From Siphonodentalium dalli (lineage: Eukaryota > Mollusca > Scaphopoda > Gadilida > Siphonodentaliidae): a DNA stretch of 64,000 bases. The stretch's first letter is position 1, and the number at the start of each line of letters is the position of its first letter. A model generated the notes under the pieces. It did not search any database. It was not told where the DNA came from and was given only the letters and a program-made list of their open reading frames with translations. Positions 10,709-23,140 of this stretch are shown here, piece after piece. The position numbers and the translations under genes are program-made. The stretch spans positions 129,861,917-129,925,916 of the forward strand of contig CP136066.1 of NCBI GenBank assembly GCA_032622095.1, read 5' to 3'.

Positions 10709-13700
10709 ATGAAAGTGTCAATGACACTGTAGCTCAACTTAGGTAGGGGAATAATTTAATGGTTGACAGTAAATGGAGGAATAGGAAAGGTGCTAATTGA
10801 AATGTCTAACCTGCGCCAAAGGATTTAGTTGGTGTTGGTGGCCATTTTTTTTGGCCAATTGACCCCAAAAGAACTCGTTCACATCTACGTATAATTGTTA
10901 ACATCCATGACAAATTTTATGAAGATCTGACCAAAGCTACGACCTACAAATTTCATGATGATCAGACGAACAGAACAGTACGACCTGTAGACCGCGCCAA
11001 TGGATTGAATTTTGAAATCCAAGATGGCCGCTGGCAGCCATGTTTTTTGGCCGAATGACCCCACAATGATTCGTTCCCATCTACATGTCAATGTCAACAT
11101 TCATGACAAATTTCATAAAGATTAGACCAAAGGTACAACCTGTAGCCCGTGCCAAAGGATTTAGTCATGCAAAGAGTAAAATCCAAGATGGCTGCTGGTG
11201 CCATGTTTTTTGGCCGAACGACTCCAAAATCACTCGTTCCCATCTACATGTCAGTGTTAACATCCATGACAAATTTAATAAAGATCAGACCAAAGGTATG
11301 ACCTGTAGCCCACGCCAAAGGATTTAGTCATGCAAAGAGTAAAATGCTGGTGGCCATGTTTTTTGACCGAATGACCCCAAAACGACTCGTTCCCATCTAC
11401 ATGTCATTGTTATAATTCATGACAAATTTCATCACCATCTGACCAAAGCTACGACCTGTAGCCCGCACCAAAGGATTTAGTCATGCAAAGAGTAAAATCA
11501 AAGATGGCTGCTGACGGCCATGTTTTTTGACCGAATGACCCCAAAACGACTCGATCCCATCTACATGTCATTGTTATCATTCATGACAAATTTCATGATG
11601 ATCAGACGAACAGTACGACCTGTAGCCCGCACCAATGGATTGGATTTTGAAATCCAAGATGGCCGCCAGCGGCCATGTTTTTTGGCCGAATGACCCCACA
11701 ATGATTCGTTCCCATCTACATGTCAACGTTCATGACAAATTTTATAAAGATTAGACCAAAGGCAACCTATAGCCCGCGCCAAAGGATTTAGTCATGCAAA
11801 GAGTAAAATCCAAGATGGCTGCTGGCGGCCATGTTTTTTGGCCGAACGACTCCAAAATCACTCGTTCCCATCTACATGTCAGTGTTGACATCCATGACAA
11901 ATTTCATAAACTTCCCACCAACACAACGACCTGTAGCCCGCGCCAAAGGATTTAGTCATGCAAAGAGTAAAATCCAAGATGGCTGCTGGCGGCCATGTTT
12001 TTCGGACGAACGACCCCAAAATCACTCGTTCCCATCTACATGTCATTGTTAACAACCATGACAAATTTCATGATGTTCCGATCAAAGCTACGACCTGTAG
12101 CCCGCGCCAAAGGATTTAGTCATGCAAAGAGTAAAATCCAAGATGGCTGCTGGCAGCCATGTTTATTGGCCGAACGACCCCAAAATGACTCGTTCCCATC
12201 TACATGTCAATATTAACATCCATGACAAATTTCATGATGATCAGACGAACAGTACGACCTGTAGCCCGCGCCAATGGATTGAATTTTGAAATCTAAGATG
12301 GCCGCCAGAGGCCATGTTTTTTGGCCGAATGACCCCACAATGATTCGTTCCCATCTACATGTCAATGTCAACATTCATGACAAATTTCATAAAGATTAGA
12401 CCAAAGGTACAACCTGTAGCCCGCGCCAAAGGATTTAGTCATGCAAAGAGTAAAATCCAAGATGGCTGCTGGCGGCCATGTTTTTTGGCTGAACGACACC
12501 AAAATCACTCGTTCCCATCTACATGTCATTATTAACATCAATGACAAATTTCATGATGATCAGGCGAACAGTACGATCTGTAGCCCGCGCCAATGGATTG
12601 AATCTTGAAATCCAAGATGGCTGCCAGCGGCCATGTTTTTTGGCCGAATGACCCCAAAATGACTCGTTCCCATCTACATGTCAATGTCAACATTCATGAC
12701 AAATTTCATAAAGATCAGACCAAAGGTACGCCTGTAGCCCGGGCCAAAGGATTTAGTCATGCAAAGAGTAAAATCCAAGATGGCTGCTGGTGGCAATGTT
12801 TTTCGGCCGAACGACCCCAAAATCACTCGTTCCCATCTACATGTCATTGTTAACATCCATGACAAATTTCATGATGTTCCGATCAAAGCTACGACCTGTA
12901 GCCCGCGCCAAAGGATTTAGTCATGCAAAGAGTAAAATCCAAGATGGCTGCTGGTGGCCATGTTTATTGGCCGAACAACCCCAAAATGACTCGTTCCCAT
13001 CTACATGTCAATATTAACATCCATGACAAATTACATGATGATCAGACGAACAGTACGACCTGTAGCCCGTGCCAATGGATTGAATTTTGAAATCTAAGAT
13101 GGCCGCCAGCGGCCATGTTTTTTGGCCGAATGACCCCACAATGATTCGTTCCCATCTACATGTCAATGTCAACATTCATGACAAATTTCATAAAGATTAG
13201 ACCAAAGGTACAACCTGTAGCCCGCGCCAAAGGATTTAGTCATGCAAAGAGTAAAATCCAAGATGGCTGCTGGCGGCCATGTTTTTTGGCCGAACAACTC
13301 CAAAATCACTCGTTCCCATCTACATGACAGTGTTAACATCCATGACAAATTTCATAAACTTCCGACCAAAACAACGACCTGTAGCCCGCGCCAAAGGATT
13401 TAGTCATGCAAAGAGTAAAATCCAAGATGGCTGCTGGCAGCCATGTTTTTTGGCCGAACGACCCCAAAATCACTCAATCCCATCTACATGTCATTATTAA
13501 CATCAACGACAAATTTCATGATGATCAGATGAACAGTACGACCTGTAGGCAGCGCCAATGGATTGAATCTTGAAATCCAAGATGGCTGCCAGCGGCCGTG
13601 TTTTTTGGCCGAATGACCCCAAAATGACTCGTTCCCATCTACATGTCAATGTCAACATTCATGACAAATTTCATGAAGATCAGACCAAAGGTACAACCTG

Positions 13701-13801
13701 TAGCCCGCGCCAAAGGAAATTGTTGACGGACACACGGACACACGGACGACGGACGCCAAACCATGGCAATAGCTCAAACTTACAAAAGTAAGTTGAGCTA
13801 A
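10709..13801 (+). mobile_element. Family A element A2, complete
   Basis: The 5' 100 bp (10709-10808) are identical by eye to those of A1 (442-541). About 18 alpha and beta monomers follow in patterns such as alpha-alpha-beta, with spacings of 164 bp between successive alphas and 155 bp after a beta. The microsatellite ACACGGACACACGGACGACG at about 13729 comes next, and the element ends with the terminal hairpin at GAGCTAA, 13801. It lies 0.75 kb downstream of the SNAP25 stop codon and is oriented opposite to that gene. Confidence 0.8.
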
Positions 13802-14548
13802 TAAGTAGGTAGATAATAAATGACAAAACACAATATATGCCAGAAAGATATCAATTTTGATGGGATGTTTGCATTGAGCAGTCAATTAATAGCATGTTAG
13901 GTCTACATGAATTTGCGAACGCTTACTTCTACAAGAATTACTTGTTGTTTTACAGAAGGAATGTTTAAGAGATTTTGAATATTTTGTATGCTATTATGGA
14001 TGATGAATTTAATTGAAAAAGCATTACAATATGTCAAAATTTATTTCTGAAACAGTTTTCAGTAAAATAGGATTGAGAATATTTATGATATGCAAACAAC
14101 TATTTATCATGTTCACTGTAGTACTATGTCAATGTTGGAAACTACTCACAAAGGTTCATATTAGTGCAAGCCAGTGACAGTTTAGTTTGTCCATGAGCAA
14201 GATAAATATCATAGAAAAATTTCAACCAAAGTTCTCATTGTGCAAATTTAGAAACTCTCTCTCCTACCAGGAATGAAGAATAAAAATATTACAATAATTT
14301 ATTCATTTGCATAATTTCAATATTCAGAAAACAGTTAGTTTCAAATAACTTTCAAATTCTAAATATACAAGACGCTAGACTTAAATTCAAACATTTCCCT
14401 ATATGGAATTGACAGACTGGCTTCCAATATATTCTGTATCTTACTTCCACACTGACATAGCACTTTTTCTATTGATGACAAAATATTAAGAAAAATATTG
14501 AAATTATAGAGAAATGAGAGAAGAGGATTATGGTTAACCTCTCTAGTT
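13802..14548 (-). other. Probable SNAP25 3' untranslated region
   Basis: Lies directly downstream of the SNAP25 stop codon on the minus strand. It is AT-rich with no repeat family recognised. AATAAA signals on the minus strand occur at 14298-14303 and again near 14040, so the transcript could end in this stretch. The true end cannot be fixed without transcript data. Confidence 0.4.
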
Positions 14549-14617
14549 CTAGTTCTCTCTAAGTAATTTGGTGGCCCTTGTATTAGCTTCCTTGACTCGC
14601 ACTTCATTAGATTCAGT
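14549..14617 (-). CDS. SNAP25: SNAP25 last coding exon (C-terminal end of second SNARE motif)
   Basis: Translates to TESNEVRVKEANTRATKLL followed by REN and a stop (TAG at 14549-14551); 22 codons plus stop. Vertebrate SNAP25 ends with a homologous segment containing EANQRATKML, so the match is clear at the conserved EAN-RATK-L core. The exon is preceded on the minus strand by the acceptor TATATTTCAG and starts in phase 0, which fits the phase-0 end of the exon at 20761-20905. This segment completes the C-terminal SNARE helix, which zippers with syntaxin and synaptobrevin in vesicle fusion at the plasma membrane. The last residues differ from vertebrates (REN instead of GSG). The coding frame is the third alternative at this place; a longer overlapping minus-strand open frame here is not the gene. 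Confidence 0.88.
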   Translation of the reverse strand, partial: TESNEVRVKEANTRATKLLREN

Positions 14618-15180
14618 CTGAAATATAGTGTATTTACAAGTGTTATTGGAAACATCATTTTCCACACAAAATCAAGCTGAAATAAACAAAAGGTTTGTCA
14701 ATGGTACATAGCATGATTCTAACAGTTTCATGAAATATATATAATACAGAAAAAGTCAGTAATTCAAATTCCTTTAGCAAAATTTGACCGGTCAAACTAA
14801 AATTGATAACAATATTCACCTAATTAACACATTTTATGAGTTTTATCTGGAGCTTTATATACGAGGTTTTCTCGACAGTCAGCTGCTAACTGTAAACAAT
14901 TTTCCGAGAAAAGACAGGGTTCCAGTTGTATAAACATTGGTACAGAAAAGGCAGAATATCAACCATCGCAAATTTTCTATATCTTTCTAATTGCAGATGT
15001 TCCGATCCAAGATATTAGTACAGGGTTACAATATTATTGACTGCTTTCTATCGTTAAGTCCGAACAGACATATAATTAATCATACATCCGATCATGGGAA
15101 TCATCACTTTCATATTAGTCTGGCAGCCAAACCATGATTTTTGGCCAATGAGTATTTTCGCGTATAAAAGATTTTTCTTT

Positions 15181-15421
15181 ACAGATTGATCTGGGGTACC
15201 CGTCTGAAGAATCCACTGGCTGCCTAGCTGACAGCCTTGAAGAATTTGAGAAATTCTGGTAAAACCAAGATAGCAGTCAAAATGATCATCATTGCAGCAA
15301 GATGAAGGTTTCTACTGGAAAAGAACCAGAAAAGTATAGCACTAGCACTATGATTATGTCCATGGATCTCAGTGTGTTATATCAGTCAAATCTGCGATGA
15401 TGGTTTCAATGATGGCCGCAA
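15181..15421 (+). repeat. Inverted-repeat arm, left
   Basis: About 240 bp, similar (~75% by eye) to the reverse complement of 18966-19230. Shared words include GTCTGAAGAATCC, GGTTTCTACTGGAAAAGAA and TAGCACTAGCACTA. It has a splice-acceptor-like TTCTTTACAG and a 26-codon open stretch behind it, but no recognised protein. Confidence 0.55.
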
Positions 15422-16999
15422 AGATGGTGGCTTTAAATAACGGAAGTGTCCAGTATGTGGAGTGCTATTGGCCAGAAATGGGATATCTGTCAAAATATTT
15501 GTTATGTCCGACATACCAAATCAAAACCTTGGTTGTTGTCTTCTTATGCATACGAATGCGAACCTAAATAAATACGTAAAAGAGATGAAATAAAATTTTC
15601 TAATGAGTGTGATATCATGTTGAATATGCCACCAACTTGGACCGAAATAGATGTTCATTCCAACAAAAATTTAGCCAAAAAATCAAAACTTTAATTGAAA
15701 TAATATAACATAACTTTAGTATGGTTGAAAGAATAGCACCATGCCATGTAATAGTACAGCAAGTGATATGGTGAAATCTGATTAATCAACAAATGAACAT
15801 GTGGCTCGTCTGAACAGCCATTCATTTTTTGTGCTAAGTGTTTTTATGCGGTTGTTACTTGAAATGCTCTGGGAATTAATGTCTATGTCGAATACATGTT
15901 ATTTCTGTATGTTCCAACAGTTTCTCTGTGAACGTTTAAAAAGTCAGAAAGGTTGACGATTATTGCCACAAGTGACATTTATAGCAAACTATCTTTGGTT
16001 ATATTGTATCATGACCAAACTGAGAGTGATAGCAATATTGCATTAGATGCCCCGGGATTGCATCTACAAATGAGTGCAATGGTGAATGGTGAAATGGATA
16101 TTGAGAATGCTTGGTAACAATACAGTACAATCTGAGGATGTTCCAACTAAAACTGTTACCAGACCCTCAGAGATGAGTATTCAACTTCGCACAAAATCGT
16201 TTGTTCAACAGGAATGTATGTAAGGTAGGTGAAGATCAATTTATGAATCGTCACATGTGGGACAAGCATATATTTTCCAGACAAACAAATCCTTTAAACG
16301 AAGCAATTCTCCAGGTGGGGGGATGTCACCTGAGTGGTCAGAAGAACTGGACAGAAGGGGTCGGGATCAGAACAAAGGGATATCTGGTTATTTGTATGCA
16401 TAGAACAGATGCACGCTACCATTCTGATTGCTAGTAAACATCCTTGGGACGACAAACAATACATGCTGCAGCATTAACTTTTGGTTAATCCATGGGATTT
16501 CACCAATTTCTCTGAGTTGAAGCTCTGTTGATAGCAATAAGAAAGCATATCCAGCATGAAAGACTTGTTTTAACATCCGAAAGGAGAAAAATGTGCAGCA
16601 AAGTTTTCCAATCTCTGCAGCCCATCCCTACTCAGTGATCCGCAGAGAATATGAAGCAGACGAATTTCAAGCATTAGAAACTTGTATGCCTTAGACATCG
16701 ACCCATCTAATTTGGATTCCATGGAGTTTGGCTTCATTAAAGATGAAAACTCAAAGTCCCATGATCCGTGACTGTCTGTTTCAACAGAAGTCACATCAGC
16801 AACTTGTGCAGCTCTGCAGATGATAAGATGTTCACATTTATACCAAACTATCTTTGGTCATATTGTATGGCTGGACAGACAGCACAAAGCCTGAGGGAGT
16901 ACTATTGTGAACACTTACATGTGTCAGCAGCCACACAGAACTTCTAGACCAACTACATGGCACCGAGATTTGCATGAACCATATTGTCATAAATCAAAA

Positions 17000-17500
17000 C
17001 AAGAGCATCCCTATTTTAAAGGCATGGCAAAATATGCCCTTTAGCCATATCAAATTTACTACCGCTAAATACAATAAATATTTGAGCTTACAAAGAATAT
17101 CCGTTATACCCATAATTTCAATGACAAAATGCAGTCAAATGCTAAGTCAAAAAAGGGCCGTAACTCAAGTGAAAATAATTGGACAGAACCCATATTTGAA
17201 CTTGGTCTGTATTTTTAGATGGGAAACACATATACCAGCTTTGGTTCAGATAAAATAATCCAACAGGAGTTATCTGTCAGAAACCAAAATGTTATGAAAT
17301 CGGTCAAATTCTAAGTCGAAAAAGGGCCGTAATTCATGTAAAAATAATTGGACGGAACCCATATTCGAACTTGGTCTGTATTTGTAGCTGGGAAATACAC
17401 ATACAAATAATCCAAACTTGAGTTATCAGTCGGAAACAAAAGAAATTTAACGGATAGACAGATGACTGGACAGACAGGTACAAAGTCTGAGGGAATACTA
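17000..17500 (+). mobile_element. Family E repeat element E1
   Basis: Begins AAGAGCATCCCTATTTTAAA, GGCATGGCAAAATATGCCCT (a small hairpin), then two core repeats with GGGCCGTAACTCA and GGGAAATACACATACAAA, then a short GATAGACAGATGACTGGACA stretch in place of a full (ACGG)n. Its 5' half aligns with E2 at 30027, which shows where A3 entered E2. The stretch GAGGGAATACTATTGTGAAC near its right edge is a near-repeat of 16891-16915 just before it. Confidence 0.65.
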
Positions 17501-18459
17501 TTGTGAACACTTACGTGTGAGTTGCAGTGTGGGGTCAATTGTCTGCTGTCCATGTAGTAGTGGGGTGCAGGCCAAATGTAGTGGGGTGCGGGATATTAAA
17601 AGTCAATAAATATTGAGATCTTTGTTGAAATATGGTATCAATATGGTATGGTATCAGTCTAATTGGCACAAATTTTATTGTCAGTTTGGGCCTGGTGATA
17701 TTGATCCATATTCCATAAGCATCTGAGTCAAAACTGTGATTGAGTAAAAAGAAATATGCTTATGGTGACTGTAATCGTTGATTCAATATTGAACTATTTT
17801 AAGGTTTATTTAGATCCTTTCCTGTCTCAGTTCAAGTATGGGCTTATTTAAGTGTAACTGGGCAGAGGTCTATCACAGAATGACATTTTGTTTGAGAAAA
17901 ACCTGACTTAATATTATTTTATGGATGCAATAATTATTGCACCCATCTTCTGAATTAATTATACAAACTTCTGAAGTGGTGTTACCAAACCTACAAGCAT
18001 GACAACTGTCCCCCTATCTTTCTTTTTCACCTGCACTATGTTTATTATTATATTTATTATATTATTGTAGGGCTTTGACCTATAAGCTATGTCTTCCATA
18101 GAGCCGCGTTGTCACTATGTAACTTGGATAATCAAATAAAATCACTTGAATTTGAGTTTGAAAGAACATTACTACCACAAAATTAGGAGACTTCACATAC
18201 CGGAACACGTGCACCTGCGTTCTTACAACAGTCATCATTGTATTTCTACATTGCACAGTTATGCCATAGATTTTGGCCAATGGTGGGCTATGTGTGTCTT
18301 TAGTAGTTGTCAAGATGGCGATATATTTCTAAATTATCAGTTGACAATTCAGATATGTTTTATCAACTTATGAAAACATGGAAAATATTGCTTATGAAGT
18401 GGAACTTACAGTCAAAAGTCGGAATGTTGGATGAAACGAAGTGCAAATATGTTGGTTCT

Positions 18460-18640
18460 CTGCTTTCTCTATTCAAGGACTATTCAAGGACTGGTTGTTC
18501 AATTCAAGTACCAAAGCTGAAATCGAATTCGAGGACTATTCATTCCCAGGTCCACAAATCAAGGACTATTCAACTCTGTGCGAAGCCTGCAGCATGACAG
18601 ATGAACGGATGGACAGACTGATTATATAATACAACCTTTT
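18460..18640 (+). repeat. AAGGACTATTC repeats and family E 3' fragment
   Basis: CAAGGACTATTCAAGGACTG and three further irregular copies of the word GGACTATTC lie at 18474-18570. They are followed at 18596-18640 by ACGGATGGACAGACTGAT and ATAATACAACCTTTTT, the 3' end also seen in E2 at 32.9 kb. Confidence 0.5.
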
Positions 18641-18965
18641 TGTTCACATCGATGGATGAGGTTACCATTTTAAGCCACCTTTGATAGCCCAGATTCAGAT
18701 ACAATATGCAGAAATGTACCGGTGTATGGCTTCTACTTCATTAACTTATGATGATGGCAAACTCCTTCTAAAATGAGGGGTGATCAGTTTCTTTCATCCA
18801 GTTTGGGCAATTGTTTATGTTTACTTTCGTCTACATGAGGCAATGACCAAAGTGCTGACTTTATGGCATTATCTAAGTTGTAATGAGCCATTTATTTGAC
18901 AAATACCCATTTCTAAATAATATCATGACTCCACGTACCAGTACTGAGGGCTTTTGTTAGGAATT

Positions 18966-19230
18966 TAGTAAAGCTAAGAATTTTGAGATTTAAATCCACC
19001 ATCTTTGAAACTATCACCACAAACTCAGCTGAAATAACACAAAGAGATCCCAAAAACATAATCATTATGATCCATTATGCTAGTGCTAGTGCTATGCTTT
19101 TCTGCTTCTTTTCCAGTAGAAACCATCTCCTTGTCAATGATGGCCATTTTGGTTTTATCCAAATTTCTCAAGGCTGCCATCTAGTCAGCCGTTGGGATTC
19201 TTCAGAAAGGTAACCTAGACCACTGGAATC
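18966..19230 (-). repeat. Inverted-repeat arm, right
   Basis: Reverse-complement relative of 15181-15421. On the minus strand a short frame reads ADSSGLGYLSEESQRLTRW and then stops. It resembles the last SNAP25 exon only weakly (ADS, QR, T), and the left arm does not support that relation, so I treat it as a dispersed repeat and not as an alternative exon. Confidence 0.5.
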
Positions 19231-20760
19231 TGCTGATAAGAAAACTATATAATTTAAAATACGCATTTCTACCTTGGCAGCCTGGCTATGCGGAAAAGTA
19301 AACCTGAATAAAAAACACTGTGAACAGAAACCACAAGTCATGGAGGTACAATCTACTACAATAAAAGTAGGGAATAGATACTGATACTCAAATAATGAGA
19401 ACTCACTCCAATTTGAAGTCAGTGTGTTTTGAAACAACCCTAGATATCAGATTAATTATAAATCTTTACTTGCATACATTGTTCGTTATTTTGGTGTAAA
19501 CACATAAAGTTTTTAAAGTTCTGATAATTTTGAAACCCAACTCTATTCGAGTGAACCTACAAGTTGTAAGTTTCACTTTATGGGCAGATATGCTGATGTG
19601 AATCTTGCTAAAACCTGTAATTTTTTTGCTGATCTATTGCTAGCTATACATTTTACAAGGAAAAAAGAAGGTGCATTAAAGTAATTGTGATGCCAAAATG
19701 AGCAACAATCATTGCAAGTAAAAGTTTATATCGACACTGACCTCGGTTCGTGTATATGTAAACTACATATGCGTGATGTTACAATATGTGGACGATATTG
19801 TTCATTGCCAATATTGTTCATTGCCATTACATACAACATTCACCAAATGGTCTGAGGATTAACACATTCTGTGCATTCAAGTTAACATATGTGGATTTAT
19901 TTAGGCTTATGTACCAGATTATTAGAAAGATTGTTTTCTTTTAACACCAAATGGACTGGTTATTCTATATGCTTGGCATATTATCAATTACAATTTTATA
20001 CCTATGTCATACTATTTGAGGGTGTTCTGTGTCAAGCTTTCTTATCAATCCCCCTAGATATTATAGTAGACCATGTACATACAAGACCCTTTAAACCTGT
20101 GGCCAGTTTAAGATACCTGAAACATCTAAGAACACACGATTTCTGCAAGATTATCTTTCTGACAGGATTTTGTAAATGAAGAAAATAACTATTCCCTGAA
20201 ACAAGCTTTAAATACGATAAACTGGAATTTTAAGTGAATTGTAAGGATATTATTCAAGGTAATTTCACCACTAAAGAGGTAGAAATATGGTGATAGGATA
20301 ACAATGAAAACACAGTTCAGGATTATCAATGCAACCTTGATGAATCTAAGATATCTGTATTCACTTTATAATACCGGCAGTTTGACCAGATCAATCAGAA
20401 TATTCAAATTGGGGTGACACACTTGAGTTTTCTACCAACCAAAACTCTTTTTGTAGCTGACAACAGAAAATTCCACTAACAAACAACACGCTCATTGAGA
20501 CATTGGTATTTATTAATACCAGATGACAAACAAGTTTCTGTTATAGCAGATTGAACTAAATGGTAGTAAGAAAGTGATAAAAACCAAAACTTAGAAAATG
20601 TATCTCTTTTCCTTGCTTGAGTCCCTCACTATTAACACATAAGTATTCCACAACAAGTGATTTGACTCAAGACATTTTCAGAGTTGCATACAAAGTACAA
20701 ATATTGCACATTTATCAAGTTTAGGAGGCAATATAACTGCCTAAATTGATGTGATTTTAC

Positions 20761-20905
20761 CTTCTGGTTAATTCTGTCCACTTGTCGATTCTGTGAATCA
20801 ATCTCATTGCCCATATCAACAGCCATGTTTCTTAAGTTACCAATCATACCGCTCACTTCAGTTAAGTTGTTCTCCATCTCATCTTCTCTGGCATCATGTG
20901 TTATT
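20761..20905 (-). CDS. SNAP25: SNAP25 exon encoding the second (C-terminal) SNARE motif
   Basis: 145 nt: one base completing a split codon, then 48 codons. It begins [14 protein letters not shown] and includes [16 protein letters not shown], then [13 protein letters not shown]. This matches the conserved Qc SNARE helix of SNAP25, including the DAREDEM and IGNLR-MA-DMG-E signatures and the central-layer Gln in DSQNRQ. The splice acceptor is GATAATTGATAG and the donor is AAG followed by GTAAAATC. The one-base start fits the two-base end of the exon at 42575-42709 (joint codon AAA, Lys), and the phase-0 end fits the exon at 14549. SNAP25 joins syntaxin and synaptobrevin into the four-helix fusion complex. 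No frameshift or stop is present, so the exon looks functional. Confidence 0.95.
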
Positions 20906-22629
20906 CTATCAATTATCCAAAAATATCTTAAGTCTGAGAGAGAACTAGTGCCATGCATTTAGAGATTAATTAAAATATTAATGGGAGGGCATACCTCAAA
21001 TACATGGAATATTTCAATATCCAGAAAAATGTATATCACTGACAAAAGATTGACATTGCAGAATCAGGAAATTTCAGTTTATACTATTATGGTTCAATAT
21101 TTCTTTAGTCAATTCTAATGACAAGATCATCTAAAGAAAAGTTCAAAGTCATAGAAATATAAAATATCCTATTAATCCTAATCCCACCAGAACAGCTTTT
21201 AGTGGCCACCGGCATAGTGAACAAGACTTTTAGCAGCCACCCGCCTATTGGACAAACGGCTATTACCGGCTGCAAAAAAGGGATATTGTTCCTCTCTGTC
21301 TTATGGAGGGGGGTTAAAGTTTTTGGAGTGAGTGGCTGATTCTTAAACTTATAAAGCTGTCTCCATTAGAAACAGTCTCAATCAACAAAAGGTGGTAAAC
21401 ACAGAACTATAGAACTGTTCATCTATATAGGGTAGAAATTAATTCACTGAAAGGAAGTGTTAAAACTGTATAAATGACCTATTTCCACAGACCTACCATT
21501 TTAACAAATGCCTTTACCTGTAACCAGTAATAGTTCATATGAGTAGAGACTGAAGGCTCCTGGGAATACATTTGACATTCAATTTCAAAATTATTTACCA
21601 AAACAAAACCTCTCTGGTCTGGCTAGAGAGAGCTGTCTGCTTGTTGATACTGCACTGTCAGATTTGACATGTGGATAATTATCAACAGAGCAGACTGTTT
21701 CATTGTAAGAGATATCATTCTAGCATATGCACAGTGTGTATTGTATTGTGATTGTGAAATCAATTTAAAACAAGTGTTTGATAACAGGGATGCTAGAAGC
21801 ACCAATGGGCAAGGGTGATGGGCTTCTTTATATAATTGTGTCTTTAATAATTAATAATAATAATAATTAACTAAAAAAAACGAGCGTCGCACAGCGACCG
21901 CATTTATCCCGTCGGGTCGCTAAAACATGACAGCTAGAGAGACACGTTTGCAGTTGTTTACCAAAACTAAGAATAGAACCAAAACAAGATCACGTGCCCG
22001 ATTGGGTCAGTTGCTAAATAAAGATTTGATGGATCATGCGGATCGATACACAAATTCCATTGGTGGGATTAACATGCAGTACTATATGATCATTAATAAG
22101 ATTTAATAAGTCAACATCTGCCTGGTAATTTATTCGCAATGTTACCAAAAACTCTCAGCAGCATCAGGGTAATATATAACCAGGGCGCTGATCGTTCTCA
22201 GTAAATCGGGAGAGCGGAACTATATCGCCGGAGGCACGTGATCAAGTCGTGAGAGGGCCAAGGTCTTTTCGCAAGATTCGAAAATTGGGGAAAGTATGTT
22301 TTTGTTTGAAATTAATCCCCCCACCCTCCCCCTTTTTTTTGTTTTGTTTTTGTTTTGTGATCCTGCGGCATTCGCTTGGCACTGACCAGCAGACATCACT
22401 AACCAGGGGGTCTAGTGTCTCGTTTCAGGTCCGGGTTCCCACGGACTCCGCTTGTTTGCTTGTGGCCATGGCGCATTGTGGGCCAAAAAAGGAAGACGCG
22501 AAGCAAGAAATGGATAACTGGACAGTGAACATCCTACCAATAATTTCACAACTACCATTTTGATTAATAATTCATTAAATGAAGGTAGTCAATCAGGCAG
22601 ACCTGTCTTTGTTGTGTTACGACCCTGCA

Positions 22630-23140
22630 GGATAAAAATTATTATTAATATAAATAAAAAACAAATTTATTTAAAATTAAATTTTTGTTGTTTTTTTTTT
22701 AAATTGAGCAAGGAGTTCAATCTGAATTTATTTTTTTAATTGAGCAATGGGTTCAATCTGACTTTTTTTTTAGTTATGTCCCTGGCTCCGCTCACATTTG
22801 ACCCAGTGACCTCATTTGAACAAATCTGAACCCCAGTCACCCAAGGACCATTCATACCAAATATGAACCCATTCGGCCCTATGGAATTTGAGAAGAAGTC
22901 ATTTTAAGAATTAATATGGCGGGAAAGAGTTATGGTCCTAGCTTCGCAACTATTTGACCTGGTGACTTCATTTGAACAAATCTGAATGTGAGTCATTTAG
23001 GGAACATCCACACAAAATATGAACCCATTCGGTCCTATAGATCTGAAGAAAAAGATGTTCAAAGAATTGTTGATGGACGGATGGATGGACGAGAAGTGAT
23101 GACTATAGCTCCACCGGAGACTTCGTCTCAGGTGAGCTAA
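22630..23140 (+). mobile_element. Family B repeat element B1
   Basis: Starts with A/T-rich sequence and the phrase AAATTGAGCAAGGAGTTCAA, then two core repeats (TTGAACAAATCTGAA, ACCAAATATGAACCCATTCG, GTCATTTTAAGAATTA), then GGACGGATGGATGGACGAG and the 3' hairpin AGCTCCACCGGAGAC, TTC, GTCTCAGGTGAGCT followed by AA. The hairpin plus CTAA end resembles family A's end, although the sequence is different. Confidence 0.7.

Larger units (their letters stand above)
14618..20760 (-). other. SNAP25 intron, 6.1 kb
   Basis: Bounded by the donor GTAAAATCAC after the exon at 20761 and the acceptor at 14618. It contains an inverted repeat pair (15181-15421 and 18966-19230), one family E element (17000-17500) and a family E 3' fragment (18596-18640). 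The remainder (15.4-17.0 kb, 17.5-18.5 kb and 19.2-20.7 kb) shows nothing I can name. Confidence 0.75.

Noticed and set aside
793-13791. Repeated 60-80 codon open frames reading MAAGGHVFWPNDPKMTRSHLH-like sequence
   Set aside because: They are translations of the family A core monomer. Monomers of 164 and 155 bp shift frame at each step, frames are open on both strands, and no domain or splice context exists.
19168-19240. Possible alternative SNAP25 last exon (ADSSGLGYLSEESQRLTRW)
   Set aside because: Only a few residues match, the splice phase does not fit the exon at 20761, and the related arm at 15.2 kb loses the similarity. The exon at 14549-14617 fits far better.
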